Shown here in pieces: positions 9,289 to 19,168 of a stretch of DNA of 64,000 nucleotides (positions within the stretch are counted from its first letter, which is position 1; each line of letters starts with the position of its first letter). The translations under genes and the position numbers were made by a program. The notes beneath the pieces were generated by a model. The model had not been told where the DNA came from. It did not search any database and was given only the letters and a program-made list of their open reading frames with translations. Source of the stretch: Alopecurus myosuroides (Eukaryota; Streptophyta; Magnoliopsida; Poales; Poaceae); contig CM054062.1 of NCBI GenBank assembly GCA_028641055.1, forward strand, positions 15,805,639-15,869,638. The letters are read 5' to 3'.

Positions 9289-11995
9289 ATGGACGGCAGA
9301 GAGGGTGAAGAACAGGTGTTCGCGATCATAGAAGAAGGTACACTCCCCGGTGGACCCAATGACGACGGGGGAGGTCATCAAGACGACGGCTCACAGTACG
9401 TGAATGAATCAGGTCAGGGAATGGAGGAAGACGAGCAATTGCAAGGAACAGATCATGCGGAACTGGACAAAACAAATGATGAACAAGCCTTAGTGAAGGC
9501 TGCATCGACATCGTCTAGCAAGAGGTCGAAACGAGGCCCGGCCCAAGAGATGAGCTCGAAAGAGAAACTGGTAATCGACGAAGTCTATCGAACCGGCCAA
9601 CCTGCTTGGCCCGCCAAGACAGCAACAAAGTTTACAAGCCAATGTGGAGTTATTGTTAGGGATATGATCCCTATAAGTATTGAAGAATGGAATGAGCCAG
9701 CAAAGGACGAAGACGATCCTGGACGAACGGCAGTTTCTTTTGTCACAGACCGGTCCAAAAAAACTCTTGTTCGAGAAGCTGATGAGCCATTTCAAGCTTC
9801 CACAATGTGATCATGATGATGAAGAGGATGACGAGACGACACGGCAGGAACTACGAGACGCAGTGAAGCACTGGGCTCTGAAGAAGATGGCCGAAACTTT
9901 TAATGCTTACAAGAAAAGATTGTGGAAAGAATATAAGAAGAAAAAAGAAGTCCCAAAATTCGAGGGGCCGCTTGAGAAGCAGAAGGTACACTGGCCAGCA
10001 TTTCTGGCATACAAGGAATCAGAAAAGGGGAAGCTGAGGTCAGCCAAGAATGCGGCAAATGCCAAGAGGAAGGTATATCACCATAAGATGGGTTCAGGTG
10101 CCTACAGAGTTGCATTGCCTAAGTTTGATGCACTCGAGGCAGAGCTGCGAGAGAAAGGGATCATTCCAGGTACTCAGAATTTTCCCCGGAGGTCAAGGAA
10201 TTGGTTGCTTGGGCATAGGGCGACGTTTGACGAACAAGGGCACTTTATTATGACCGAAAAAATAAAGGTCCCCTTTGCGGCACTTGAGAAAGTGTTCAAG
10301 GAGGTTAGAGAGGGAGACTTCAAGCCAGATCGAGAGAATGACGAGCTTACAAAGGCCCTCAGGAATGCAGAACATGGCGGCTGGACACGAGGCAAAGGAC
10401 GATATCCGTGGTGCTTTGGCTTCAGCCCGGAAGATTGTCTCTTTCCATATAGAAGCCGAGAGAGAGGATAGATAAAGAAGAATGCAAAGGTCGAAGAACG
10501 GGTTGGTGCCTTGGAAGCCATAGTGATGCAGCAGCAACTACGGCTTAATGAGCTTACTAGCTGGCCCTCCCAGACGCAAGACACTAGTACATTCAAGGAA
10601 ACAGCACCATCTCAACGCCGGAGCAGCGTGGCTTCAACGGAGGCACCGGCTTCCGCTACAGTTCTGCTTGTTGATGTCCCTCCACAGACGGAGGCCGTGG
10701 ATGCAATCAAGGAGAAGACAAGTTGTGCGCTATACGTGTCGGTCTCAAACATATCCCTCAAGGTGGCGGACGGCTACGTTTTACCTTGTGTAGAGGGAGC
10801 GACCTCGCATGGCCGTCCGGTTAGACCTGGCTATGTTCGTGTCGGCGTTGATGATGTTCAGCCGGATTGGAGGATATTGCGGCTTGACATCCCCGGAGGT
10901 GACGGGGTAGAGACACTTGGAGAGGCCTTCAATTCCATCAATCAATGGAAAAAGAGTGGCATAGTGTTTCCCCCACGCAGTCCACCGCCGCCACCACCGC
11001 CACCTTCTCCTAGACGCAGTCCACCGCCAACACAAGCAGCTACTTCTCCGAGACGCAGTTTACCGCCGCCACCACCACCACCTTCTCCGAGACGCAGTTC
11101 ACTGCCGCCATCACCGCAACCTACTTCTCTGAGACACAGCCCAGCTCGATCATCGCCAGCACACGTCGACGCCATGGACGTCAGCAGCCCGAGTCCGGCT
11201 CGATCTCCGATGCCTGAGCCGACTCCGCCGCCCACTAAGTCCTCTAAGCGGAAGGCTGCTGCCTCTAAGTCTTCCCCGAAGAAAAAACCTCCGCGGAAGA
11301 AGAAAGCCAAGAAGCTGCCAGAAGTGTTGCCTTACCATAAGACTTACGAGGAGTTACACGAATGGGTGACTGCGGACACGAAACGTCAGATGGCTTCGTG
11401 GGGAAAGAGAACCCCGGAGCCGCCAAAGGAACCAATAGATCCGGCTGTGAAGAAGCACTTCAAGAATATGCTGGAGATGCCGTCCCAACTTAAGATGAAT
11501 CTTCCAACTGACTATGATCGTGGAGTAAAGATGAGTTATTCCATAGCCAAGAAGGCGGGGAGAACAATTCCCCAGCTCGGGAACCAGTCAAAACAATCGG
11601 TCCCCCTGCTCAAGGTGTCAGACACTGCACAGGCTCAAGTTGATATGGAAGGAGCTGAGAGGTTTGCCAGAGACGCTGGTATAACAGTTGAGCAACTCCT
11701 AGGCTAATCCGACGACTTCGAAAAGGCTGAATTGGCATGGCAATATAAGTGGGGGAAGTCTCTCGTCAAACCTGATCAGCTGGGCTCTATGACAACATTG
11801 AAGCGCCAACTGCATACGTGGTATATCCAAAGCGCATGAGATGGGCTAGACCAAGTCATGGTGAAAATTAGACAACAGGATTACTTCCGCGATGACTCGA
11901 TGTACATTGATTTTGAAGATCTTTATTTTTTATATAATCTAGACGCCCTCGACAAATCGATCATCAGCACCTATTGTTTGTAATTATCTGCCTCA
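9289..11995 (+). pseudogene. CACTA accessory protein, N-terminal and central part, broken
   Basis: Starts at ATG 9289 (MDGREGEEQVFAIIEE) with an acidic N-terminus. A single frameshift at the A run 9757-9763 moves the frame from ISIEEWNEPAK to LLFEKLMSHFKLP, which I associate with the plant Ptta/En/Spm transposase-associated region. A premature TAG at 10469-10471 and a TAA at 11705-11707 follow. After the first stop come a region resembling DUF8039 (TSCALYVSVSNISLKVADG, about 10712-10770), a Pro/Ser-rich linker with repeated PPPPPSPRRS at about 10970-11130, a basic KKKPPRKKKAKK stretch, and a helical region. The linker and basic stretch suggest a nuclear protein. Function in transposition is inferred from family context only. 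Confidence 0.72.
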
Positions 11996-12063
11996 GCTAG
12001 TTTGATCATTATTGCTTCATATATATATATTATATCCTCACTGCACGATATATATTATGCAGG

Positions 12064-12886
12064 ATGAAGATTCTGGAATGTAATGGAAACGGTGGTGTTG
12101 GGTTCATTGACCCATATGTCGTCAATAATATTGTTTTAAAGATACACGCTAAAGATACGGAAGATAACCTAGTTATGTTTTTGAGGAATCAATCTCACTG
12201 TAGTGAAATACTATTTCCTTAGAGACATAAGTGAGTGTTTATTGTCTTATGCATATTCCTTCACATTTCTATTTCGCTAAGTCGGTGTTAATTAAGTGTA
12301 ATTGATGAGTTAATCGCCTATGCAGATTTCATTGGATTCTTTTCGACATTCACGTTGACAGTGGAATAGTTGATCTCATGGACTCTATGGATAAAGAGAA
12401 AGAGGAGTACCAGCCCATTATTTGAATGCTCACAAAGTAAGTTCAATCGTTGTCGCACTACACCGTCCCCTTTTGTTCAATCATTATCGTACGATGACCA
12501 TAATTTTTTTCTCGGACAGGGCTTGGAACCGGTTTAAGAAGGAACAACCCGGTTTAGCGGAGTTAAATATGAGATTTGACAAACTCATCGTAAGTAGTAC
12601 TTGCTACATTCACGCATCTCTCTTTAATTCCTTGATCATTATTTGACTCAATTATATTTCTCGTAAAGTACCCTCAGCAGGCAGAGGGAACAAATTTATG
12701 TGGCTTCTATGTCATGGAGAGCATATGGATAATCGTGAATGAGCGGTTAGGAAGAAAAGTAAATATAAGGCTCCACGACCTCCAGAGGAAGCTCCTACCG
12801 ACAGACTCCTTACAAGCACTTCAAGAGGAATGGGCGGGTTTTCTGCTGAAGGAGGTTGTATCTCAGAATGAAAGATTGCATTGTTA
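12064..12886 (+). pseudogene. Ulp1/C48-like protease domain of the CACTA protein, in exon pieces
   Basis: Pieces separated by likely introns are readable: 12064-12221 (MKILECNGNGGVGFIDPY), 12326-12437 (FHWILFDIHVDSG, with the His expected of the catalytic triad, then LMDSMDKEKEEYQ and an in-frame stop at about 12423), about 12519-12590 (AWNRFKKEQPG, followed by gtaagt), and about 12670-12886 (QQAEGTNLCGFYVMES, with the Gln and catalytic Cys). The last piece ends NERLHC with a TAA at 12884-12886. The order His, Asp, Gln, Cys fits SUMO-protease-like C48 peptidases often carried by plant CACTA and Mutator elements. The internal stop and upstream breaks make this copy inactive. Confidence 0.75.
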
Positions 12887-13089
12887 AGTATAAACAATGA
12901 TCTGCATGTAATGATCTCAAAATGTGTATAACTCTATTCGGATGTAATGATCTAATTGAGGTGAGTGTAATTATATTTTGATGATATCAATGCATGCAAT
13001 GATTTTTATGATGGTTACTATCGATGTGCAAAAAAATATGTTATTAACAGCCTCACCGAAAAAAAACAATCCAAAAAGAAACATGCCAA

Positions 13090-13346
13090 AACTCTGCCGC
13101 GGCAGAGAAACAACCAAAAACTCTGCCGCGGCAGGATACCTTTTGCCCCGGTTGGTGTTACCAACCGGGATAAAAGATGGGTGCCTGCACGCTACGCAGA
13201 GCTCACGTGGGGCACGCCTTTTACCCCGGTTGGTAACCCAACCGGGCCATAAGGGAGGCCTTTAGGCCGGGTTTGAGGAACCCGGTTGGGCAGCCGGGGC
13301 ATTAGGCCCTTACCAACCGGGGGTAATGCCATGTTCTCCACTAGTG
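13090..13346. repeat. CACTA subterminal repeat region and terminus
   Basis: Contains two copies of the palindrome ctgccgcggcag (about 13096 and 13122), then alternating orientations of aaccggg/cccggtt around 13136-13320, and the end CACTAGTG. Such inverted subterminal repeats are the usual transposase-binding region of CACTA elements. Confidence 0.8.
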
Positions 13347-13349
13347 TTA

Positions 13350-13491
13350 TTACGTCTTTATGAGTGTAATTTTATCAGTTGCTAATATTTTCTTTCTTTT
13401 TGGTTTGTTCGCGGCGACGCGCATGTTGTTATGCAGAGACCGAGTGTAATGCTTAAACCTTTTTAATAATAAATGGTCTTTATTAAAAAAA
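13350..13491 (+). mobile_element. LINE 3' tail fragment
   Basis: tatgcagagaccgagtgtaa, then tgcttaaacc and an A tract near 13484-13490, match the 3' UTR ends of the LINEs at 5899-5981 and 4690-4758. The CACTA right end lies just upstream, so the CACTA element probably inserted into this LINE's 3' UTR. Confidence 0.75.
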
Positions 13492-13596
13492 CATGTTTTA
13501 GTATAAGATTCATGTTAACCTTGCACTGAAACATGATTAGATACCTATGAGATAAAAAACTAAAACTTTTTGCATTTTGATATGGAGAAAGTAGTA
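13490..13596. mobile_element. Degenerate Stowaway MITE fragment
   Basis: catgttttagtataagattc, aacatgattagatac and the end ttttgatatggagaaagtag resemble one half and the right end of the 8620-8779 MITE. The left terminal repeat is missing, apparently cut by the LINE tail. Confidence 0.6.
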
Positions 13597-13798
13597 AAGT
13601 AGCTAAATAGAATGACTGGATGGGACCTCCGATGACTGAAGACGCGTCTGCTTTCACAGCAAGAACGGAGGAAGCCGCGTATATATATGTCGATCGGAAA
13701 AGGGAAAATTCCATCTTCCACCATGTCCTACTCCAGCGTGTTGCACAGGCTAACACTTGGATGGTGTTGTTGCAGTTTTTCACTGGGTGGTGGTCTAA

Positions 13799-15218
13799 GG
13801 GCATCTCCAGTCGTTGCGCCCCCCAGGGCCCAAACGCCGTCGTTTTTGTGCCGCCGCGGCGCCAAATGACGCTAATCTGGAACCTGGGGGGCAGGGTTCC
13901 CAGTCGACCCCCAGCCCAACAATCGGCCCAAAATAAATCGAGAATAAAAATCGACGCACTTTATTGATTCGACGCAATTTTTCATAGAAATTTAAACTAA
14001 AACAGTTCGAGAAACTTAAAAACTACGGCGGCGACTACTCTAGGCGTCGTCGTCTTCATCGTCGTCCTCCTCGTGGGCGTCGTAGGCCTGCCGGTTGGAG
14101 GGGCCAGCTTCGCGGTCGTCCTTCGCCGCCATGGCGAACCGCCGCTCCGCCCGGCCTTGCATCCGCAGCCGGTGCAGCTGCGCTTGCTCGGAGGCGGGCG
14201 GTTGCGCCGCTCGCTCTGCAGCACCACCTGCCGCCGGTCGGCCTCGTACTACGCAATGAGCGCCTGCTGCTCGATCGACGCCGCGTTTGCGGTCAGCTGC
14301 CGGCAGGCTTCGCGCTCCGCCTCCTCCCTCCGGTGGGTCTCCAGGGATTCCCGAACGGCGGCAACCTCGGCCGCCGCCGCCGCCTGCTCGAGGCCGCCGC
14401 GAACCCGGTGGAATGCCTCCTCGTTCCGCGCGGTCTCGAAGGAGAGGTACGCCGCGTGCTGCTCGGGCCACACGGGCTTCCTCCTCCGTTCCCTCCTCCA
14501 GCGCCGGGCTTCCTGCGCCGGCTGCTGCTCGGGCGCCAACTCTTCCTGGGCCGGCTGCTGCTCGGGCGCCACCTCATGTGCCGGCTGCTGGTCCTCGTAC
14601 TGGAACTCTCCGTCGCCGTCCCCGTCGTTGTGGCCACACGTCCGAGCCGTGGGCCGGCAGTACAGCGGAGAGTGGCGGTGGGCGCGGAACCGGCGAGGCA
14701 TCGTTGCTAGGTGTGTGCGACGAGGGTGGCGAGAGCGAGGGCGGCGAGGAGGAGGAGGTGGGCGGCGAGAATGGGAGAACAGCGAGCGGCGAGCGCCCTT
14801 TTTATAGCCTGGCGGGCCAGTCACTGCGCCGCGCGTGGCACCGCTGCTGCCACGCCATTACTCCAGCAGCCTTTGACTGGGGCGCATGCACTGGCCGGCC
14901 GCCACGCCATTACTCCGGCAGCCTTTGACCGGCGCGGGCTTCGAGAAGACGATCACGGGCGGGGGTTTCTGTTCCCTCGTTTTTTCGACACGTCACTGAC
15001 AGAGCTGGCCCGCGGGACTACACCGCAGTTTCGCCCCCCCCCCCCAAGCCGAACCCAGCGGGCTAGGTTTGGCCTGGTTGCCGCGGCGCGAAATAGCGCC
15101 GTTTCGGCGCTATTTGGGCTTCTGGGGGGCCGACTGGTGCGGAAACGGCGCTATTCGCCGCTTCCGGCGCTAAAAAGGCCGCCTGGGGGCTCTGGGGGGA
15201 GGGCGACTGGAGATGCCC
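13799..15218. mobile_element. PIF/Harbinger-like element (1420 bp), non-autonomous
   Basis: 15-bp perfect terminal inverted repeats (gggcatctccagtcg at 13799-13813 and its complement at 15204-15218) are flanked by TAA duplications (13796-13798 and 15219-15221). The interior is GC-rich with one main ORF on the minus strand. No transposase is visible. It is a different family from the element at 6306-7845, sharing only the gcatctc core of the terminus. Confidence 0.88.
14040..14701 (-). pseudogene. Gln/Glu/Ala-rich ORF inside the second Harbinger-like element
   Basis: Start ATG at 14699-14701 (MPRRFRAHRHSPLYC). The frame carries a repeated APEQQPAQE unit (two to three copies) and helical, charged sequence, and stops at TAG 14249-14251. 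The plausible C-terminus continues in another frame (QAQLHRLRMQGRAERRFAM) to an acidic end EEDDDEDDD at 14040, so one stop or frameshift breaks it near 14230-14250. Several other long open frames overlap here on both strands but are GC-rich shadows. Function unknown; it may be an element ORF or a captured host fragment. Confidence 0.5.
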
Positions 15219-15221
15219 TAA

Positions 15222-16075
15222 TCTGTTACAATTTCAACCACTGGTCATCAGATACTCTATTTAGCCCTGTTGAAAGCAAATCTGACTACTAGCCCCGCAT
15301 GCTAATGCTTGAATTGATGTCAAAAATTGTATAGCCGGTAAAAAATCATAATAATGATTATTCATCAAAAAAATATTAGTTTTTTTTTATACACTAGGAT
15401 GTGATGGACAAATTCTATATATACTCAACAAAAACAAGTTTACGTAGTTTTACAAATCAAATATTCTTGAGACACTTAACTGATCACCAAAACATAATTG
15501 TGGGTCCAAAGATCATGATGCTTTAATCGATTCCTCATAGGTTACAATCCCTCCAATCCTTAAAAAAAAAGTGTCGAGAGTTGTGCCTATAAGTTTTATG
15601 GGATTCGTTCATTTGTGGCGACATTTTTTTAGGATCGGAGGGAGTAGTAATAAAATCTACTTTGAACATGAATTGTACATCCAAATATTGAACAATTACT
15701 CTTCGATAAACAATTTATGAGCTCATTTTAATGTGCTTTTTTATTTACATAAAATTTACCCTATAAAGCATAAAAAATCATAATGCGTGTATGTATAATT
15801 ATTTTTCTGTGATACGTTTCATGAAAAACATTTTAAACTAAAAAAGATGACACTATATCTAGAAGGGTGTCTATTACATTCTAGAGTACATCCCCAAAAA
15901 GAAATCATATTTCTTATGAAGTTTTAAGGGTTTTTTAAATACATTAATTGCAACATTCACACATGCGGGTGACGAGTTGTCGGTTTTGTTGTCAACAAGA
16001 CCAAATATTTGATTACATAACCAAGCGGTGAAAACTGCAACTGATTAGACGACTACCTAGTAAACACTGTTAAAA
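15222..16075. other. AT-rich spacer
   Basis: No gene recognised. It contains one short Stowaway-like MITE (15547-15647, listed separately) and homopolymer runs. Confidence 0.5.
15547..15647. mobile_element. Short Stowaway-like MITE, imperfect ends
   Basis: The left end ccctccaatccttaaaaa and right end ttttttaggatcggaggg are imperfect inverted repeats with aagtgtcg and cgacattt next in. About 100 bp long, in a TA-rich context. Confidence 0.7.
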
Positions 16076-16096
16076 GGGGGGGGGGGGGGGGGGGGG
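16076..16096 (+). repeat. Homopolymer of 21 G
   Basis: An uninterrupted run of 21 guanines sits just upstream of the duplicated promoter-like block. It could form a G-quadruplex on the plus strand. The exact length is prone to sequencing error. Confidence 0.9.
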
Positions 16097-16134
16097 AATC
16101 CAAGTGATGGCTTGCGCGACACAACGTGGAGGCT

Positions 16135-16435
16135 TTAATTTCCTCCCGATCAGAACAGCACCGACCGGCGACGTTGAGGCAGAGATGGGCAGCATGGAAA
16201 GGCCCTTTTCAGCGGCGCCGTCGCGAACTGTGGAGGAGACAGTGGACGCAGAGAGGGGCAGCGTGGTGGTCCTGGTTTGACGAGCAAGCTTTTAATTTTA
16301 ATTTACTACACACGATGGAGGCCCTGTTTCCTCGCTGCCGCTGCACATCGCAGCGGGTTCTAGCCGGTCGGCTTGCAGCCATCTTGTCGCGTTCGCGTTA
16401 TTTCGGCAGCATTGCAGGCTGATGAATACGCATTT
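16135..16435. repeat. Diverged copy A of the sequence upstream of the RIN4-like gene
   Basis: Shares long words in the same order with 19880-20205: accgaccggcgacg/accgaccggcgatg, catggaaaggcccttttt, gagacagtggacgcag, gtttgacgagcaagctttt, cgatggaggccctgtttcct and cttgcagccatcttgtc. At 19880-20205 this block lies upstream of the RIN4-like gene, but here no gene remains to the left. It is read as a truncated tandem copy. Confidence 0.85.
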
Positions 16436-16587
16436 CAACAGTGCACCTCTACCGAGTACCGAAAGTCAGAACTGATACAATTGTGGTTTTGGGTGGTAGT
16501 CCTAGTACATGTGTGCTCCGTTTTTGTTGCTCAGGGTATCACACTGAGCTATGTTCAGCCCGCACTGATCATTTCATCAATGTAGTA

Positions 16588-16715
16588 CTCCCTTCTGTCT
16601 CGTATTAATTATCTCAAAGTTGGATCAAAATAGATGTATCTAGACATATTTTAGTATTATAGATACATCTACTTTTATACAACTTTGAGACCATTAATAT
16701 AAGACCGAGCGAGCA
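16588..16715. mobile_element. Stowaway-like MITE
   Basis: ctcccttctgtctcgtatta at the left and aagaccgagcgagca at the right are imperfect inverted repeats. Inner arms atctcaaagttgg and caactttgagacc pair well, as do atgtatctagacat and tagatacatct. A TA at 16586-16587 precedes it. Confidence 0.75.
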
Positions 16716-16941
16716 CTAGGAATTTGACATGTTTCTATTTGTTTTGGAGTTTTTCCTTTTTCTTGAAAAGTTTGGACGTTTGCCCAGCCTAGGTCTCCTT
16801 TTATCCCGTTTTCTTGTTTTTCACCGGTTTTCCTTGTGTTTCGTGCCTTCTTAACCAATCTATCTATAATACAAAACGACTAAAGGTTTATGTGATTTTG
16901 GAAACAAAACATTAAATACTCACATGCATGCAAATGCAAAT

Positions 16942-17111
16942 AAGTTGAAGCCGCTAAAAGTTCTTCAACTCCCCGGATGCAAGGATGCAAGTTCACAGGC
17001 ACCATCCCTTGGTCAATTGATGGTCTCAAAAGTTTGAAGAAACTTGATATATTAGAGAACAACTTTAATGCTTCCTTTTTTCTTCCTGCAGAGTCTTCAC
17101 CGTATGCCTGC
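16942..17111 (+). pseudogene. Fragment of a leucine-rich-repeat receptor-like gene
   Basis: The first frame reads KPLKVLQLPGC, and after an 8-bp tandem duplication (ggatgcaa at 16975-16982 and 16983-16990) the next frame reads CKFTGTIPWSIDGLKSLKKL followed by DILENNFN. The spacing of Leu/Ile and the GxIPxSI core fit plant extracellular LRRs of receptor-like kinases or proteins. The frame ends at a TGA at about 17112. Only one to two repeats remain, so this is a gene relic. Confidence 0.65.
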
Positions 17112-17229
17112 TGACAACGACCGGGGTCCGAGTAGTTGCCGACCCCGAGTCTTGGTGCATCGGATCCCTTTAAAAAACATACAAATAATACTGAGGAATT
17201 TTTAGTCTCCCTTTGAAAAAGATACAAAT

Positions 17230-17940
17230 ACTAGGGCATGTATAGCTATTTTTCGATCATGAATCATCAAAAAAAAATCTTTACAAATCAAACTCACTTA
17301 TCAAAAATTAGGTACAAAAATAGTTTAAATACAACCACACACACACATCAAATAGAATAAACAATAAAAATAGTAAGAGAAAATACCATGCAAGCATTCC
17401 GAGGACCGCCTTGGGGGAAGAGTAGCTGACAGTGAGCATCACATGACTATGGAGTGAGAGGGTGAACATCGGTGCGCAGAGAGAAGCCATATGTGTTCAT
17501 CATCGACCAAGAGAATTCGGAGGGGTGAGGGACGGGTGATAGAGGTTAACGATGACAGGACGGCGGAGAATGGGACACTCTACTCCACCTTGTCGCGAGC
17601 GAGGATGCGACTCGTGGAGGCGTGTTGAGGGCGGAGGAGCTTGCGGGTGGACGACAAATGGTGCACGAGGCGGGCGAAGGAGCTTGTAGCATGGCAACAA
17701 ATGATGCACATGGTGGCGTAGGTGCTTGCAGCAGAACAACAAATGATGCTCGAGGTGGCGAGGTCGGTGGGGCTGCAACAATGGCGCGGTGGGTGCAAGC
17801 ACATCGAAAATGTGTCTAATCAACACACAAACTGATCGATGGCTAAAATTTTGAGCACGCATGCCGCAGTGTAAAAATCGGGTGCACTGAAGCACCGGAC
17901 GCTTTTACTAGAGAGCCATGTCCTTTTCCATCCACAATTT
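17230..17940. other. Unassigned region with an imperfect internal tandem repeat
   Basis: Between about 17640 and 17790 the pattern (g)caacaaatgatgcwcr followed by ggtggcg recurs about three times with a period near 50-60 bp. A 131-codon minus-strand open frame (17500-17895) and a plus-strand frame overlap it. Both are His/Pro- or Gly-rich and look like repeat-driven chance frames. No host gene or transposon terminus was recognised. Confidence 0.4.
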
Positions 17941-18199
17941 TTCTTTTTTGAAATGGGAGTCTGTTCCCCGGCTTGTGCATCGAATCGATGCACACAGCCC
18001 GGCTTTTCCATCCGCATGAACTTTGGGAGATGCATCCTCTCCTAGGTCAGACGAAAACAAGGCCGCACCGTACTGTCTCCGGTGTGGTGGCCTATGGCTT
18101 GAACCAGACATTCTCCGCTTTTAAAGCACGGGAGCTCCATATTGGTCCATCTATTTCCGGCTCGAAAATTATGTGTGTAGTAATGACTATATATAATCA

Positions 18200-18950
18200 A
18201 ACATTCCGGAATCTGATGCTCGGTATTTACAGTTTTTCTCTCGGTAGTGAAGGAGGAAGCTGTCGTTTTTTATTTTTGGACGGGGAGGAGAAAACCTATC
18301 TGGTTTTTTTGTTTCTGATCCATCTACTCATTTATAGTCCACCGTACCGGCTACCCCGAATAGCTAGTGGCCCGCTCAGGGCACTCGATCGGCCGCGTGC
18401 ACAAGGGCAAGCAGTTTCCGGGCACAGTGCATGCATGCATGCGTACGTACGGCATGCCACATTGGCACCCCTGTCTGGTCATGGACGAGGACGACCACAG
18501 GACGTGCGCGTGCCGTCCTTCACCTGACCTACGGTTTCTAAGCCGCCGCACGGGATAAGCCATACATTGTAAATCCCGGCGCGATTGTAACCTCACCCGA
18601 AATAGTGAAGTATTGCTGGCTGGCGCCCGTGGTTTTTTCTCTTCCTCATTGGAAGGGTTTTCCACGTTAAAATCTCGTGTCCCCGTTGGTTCGATCTTGC
18701 TTAATTTCATCGTTGTTTTGCTATTGCGTGTAACAGTTTCTATAGTGTAAATATCGTGGAGATTATGTACTCCTACTACTCGTTTTTTTCCTTTTTTCAA
18801 TGGGAATTTACTCGATCATGTACTACAGGCTACCGTTCTGCACGGCATGCAGTTCCACTTCCATGCATTGCAGCGCCTCGTTTACTTCTTTCTCTGCATC
18901 GGCGACAGAGGTGCAATGTGCCGTGAAACAAGAAGGACCAAAATTTCTTC
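18200..18950. repeat. Copy 1 of a tandemly duplicated segment (empty-site copy)
   Basis: Blocks here match copy 2 in the same order. 18243-18350 matches 22228-22352 (agtgaaggag, aagctgt, tcatttat). 18361-18515 matches 26651-26750 plus 33165-33235 (agctagtggccc, ggccgcgtgcacaag, tcatggacgagg, gtgcgcgtgcc). 18824-18920 matches 33295-33390 (caggctaccgttctgc, gcagcgcc, gacagaggtgca). Copy 1 carries neither the mariner nor the Copia insertion found in copy 2. Confidence 0.85.
18560..18745 (+). repeat. Probable Copia LTR fragment inside copy 1
   Basis: cgcgattgtaacctcacccg, ttttccacgttaaaatctcg and tgtccccgttggttcgatct resemble the R/U5 portion of Copia LTRs. Copy 2 of the duplicated segment lacks it at the matching place, which supports a later insertion. 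No clean ends were identified. Confidence 0.4.
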
Positions 18951-19168
18951 CACGTTCTAGTGTTACTTGAAACAAGAAGGACCAAAATTTGCTTAGTCTA
19001 ATACTACTAGTCTATTACACGAGACCGGACAGAGGTGCCAATGCTGATCCGACTACAATTTGAAACAACGGTTTTGCTAAATCACTACCCCAAGACATCC
19101 CAAAACGAAACACACACAGCAAGAACCAGCGTTCCAGCGGCCACATCAGCAACGTGCGCGCGGCATCC

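Larger units (their letters stand above)
9289..13346 (+). mobile_element. CACTA (En/Spm) element, 3' part
   Basis: The right end is the word CACTAGTG (13339-13346), preceded by GC-rich subterminal repeats (accaaccggg, ccggttggtaa and complements at 13140-13320). The coding part carries the accessory protein of grass CACTA elements with a C-terminal Ulp1/C48-like region. No TNP2-type transposase and no matching left end CACTAGTGG were found in the window, so the element is truncated or rearranged on the left. Confidence 0.75.

Noticed and set aside
14040..15292. Several long overlapping frames on both strands in the second Harbinger-like element
   Set aside because: GC-rich DNA opens frames by chance. 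Only the minus-strand frame from 14701 has a sensible start and repeated protein units.
17500..17895. 131-codon minus-strand frame rich in His and Pro
   Set aside because: It follows an imperfect tandem repeat, and the opposite strand is also open. No motif supports a gene.
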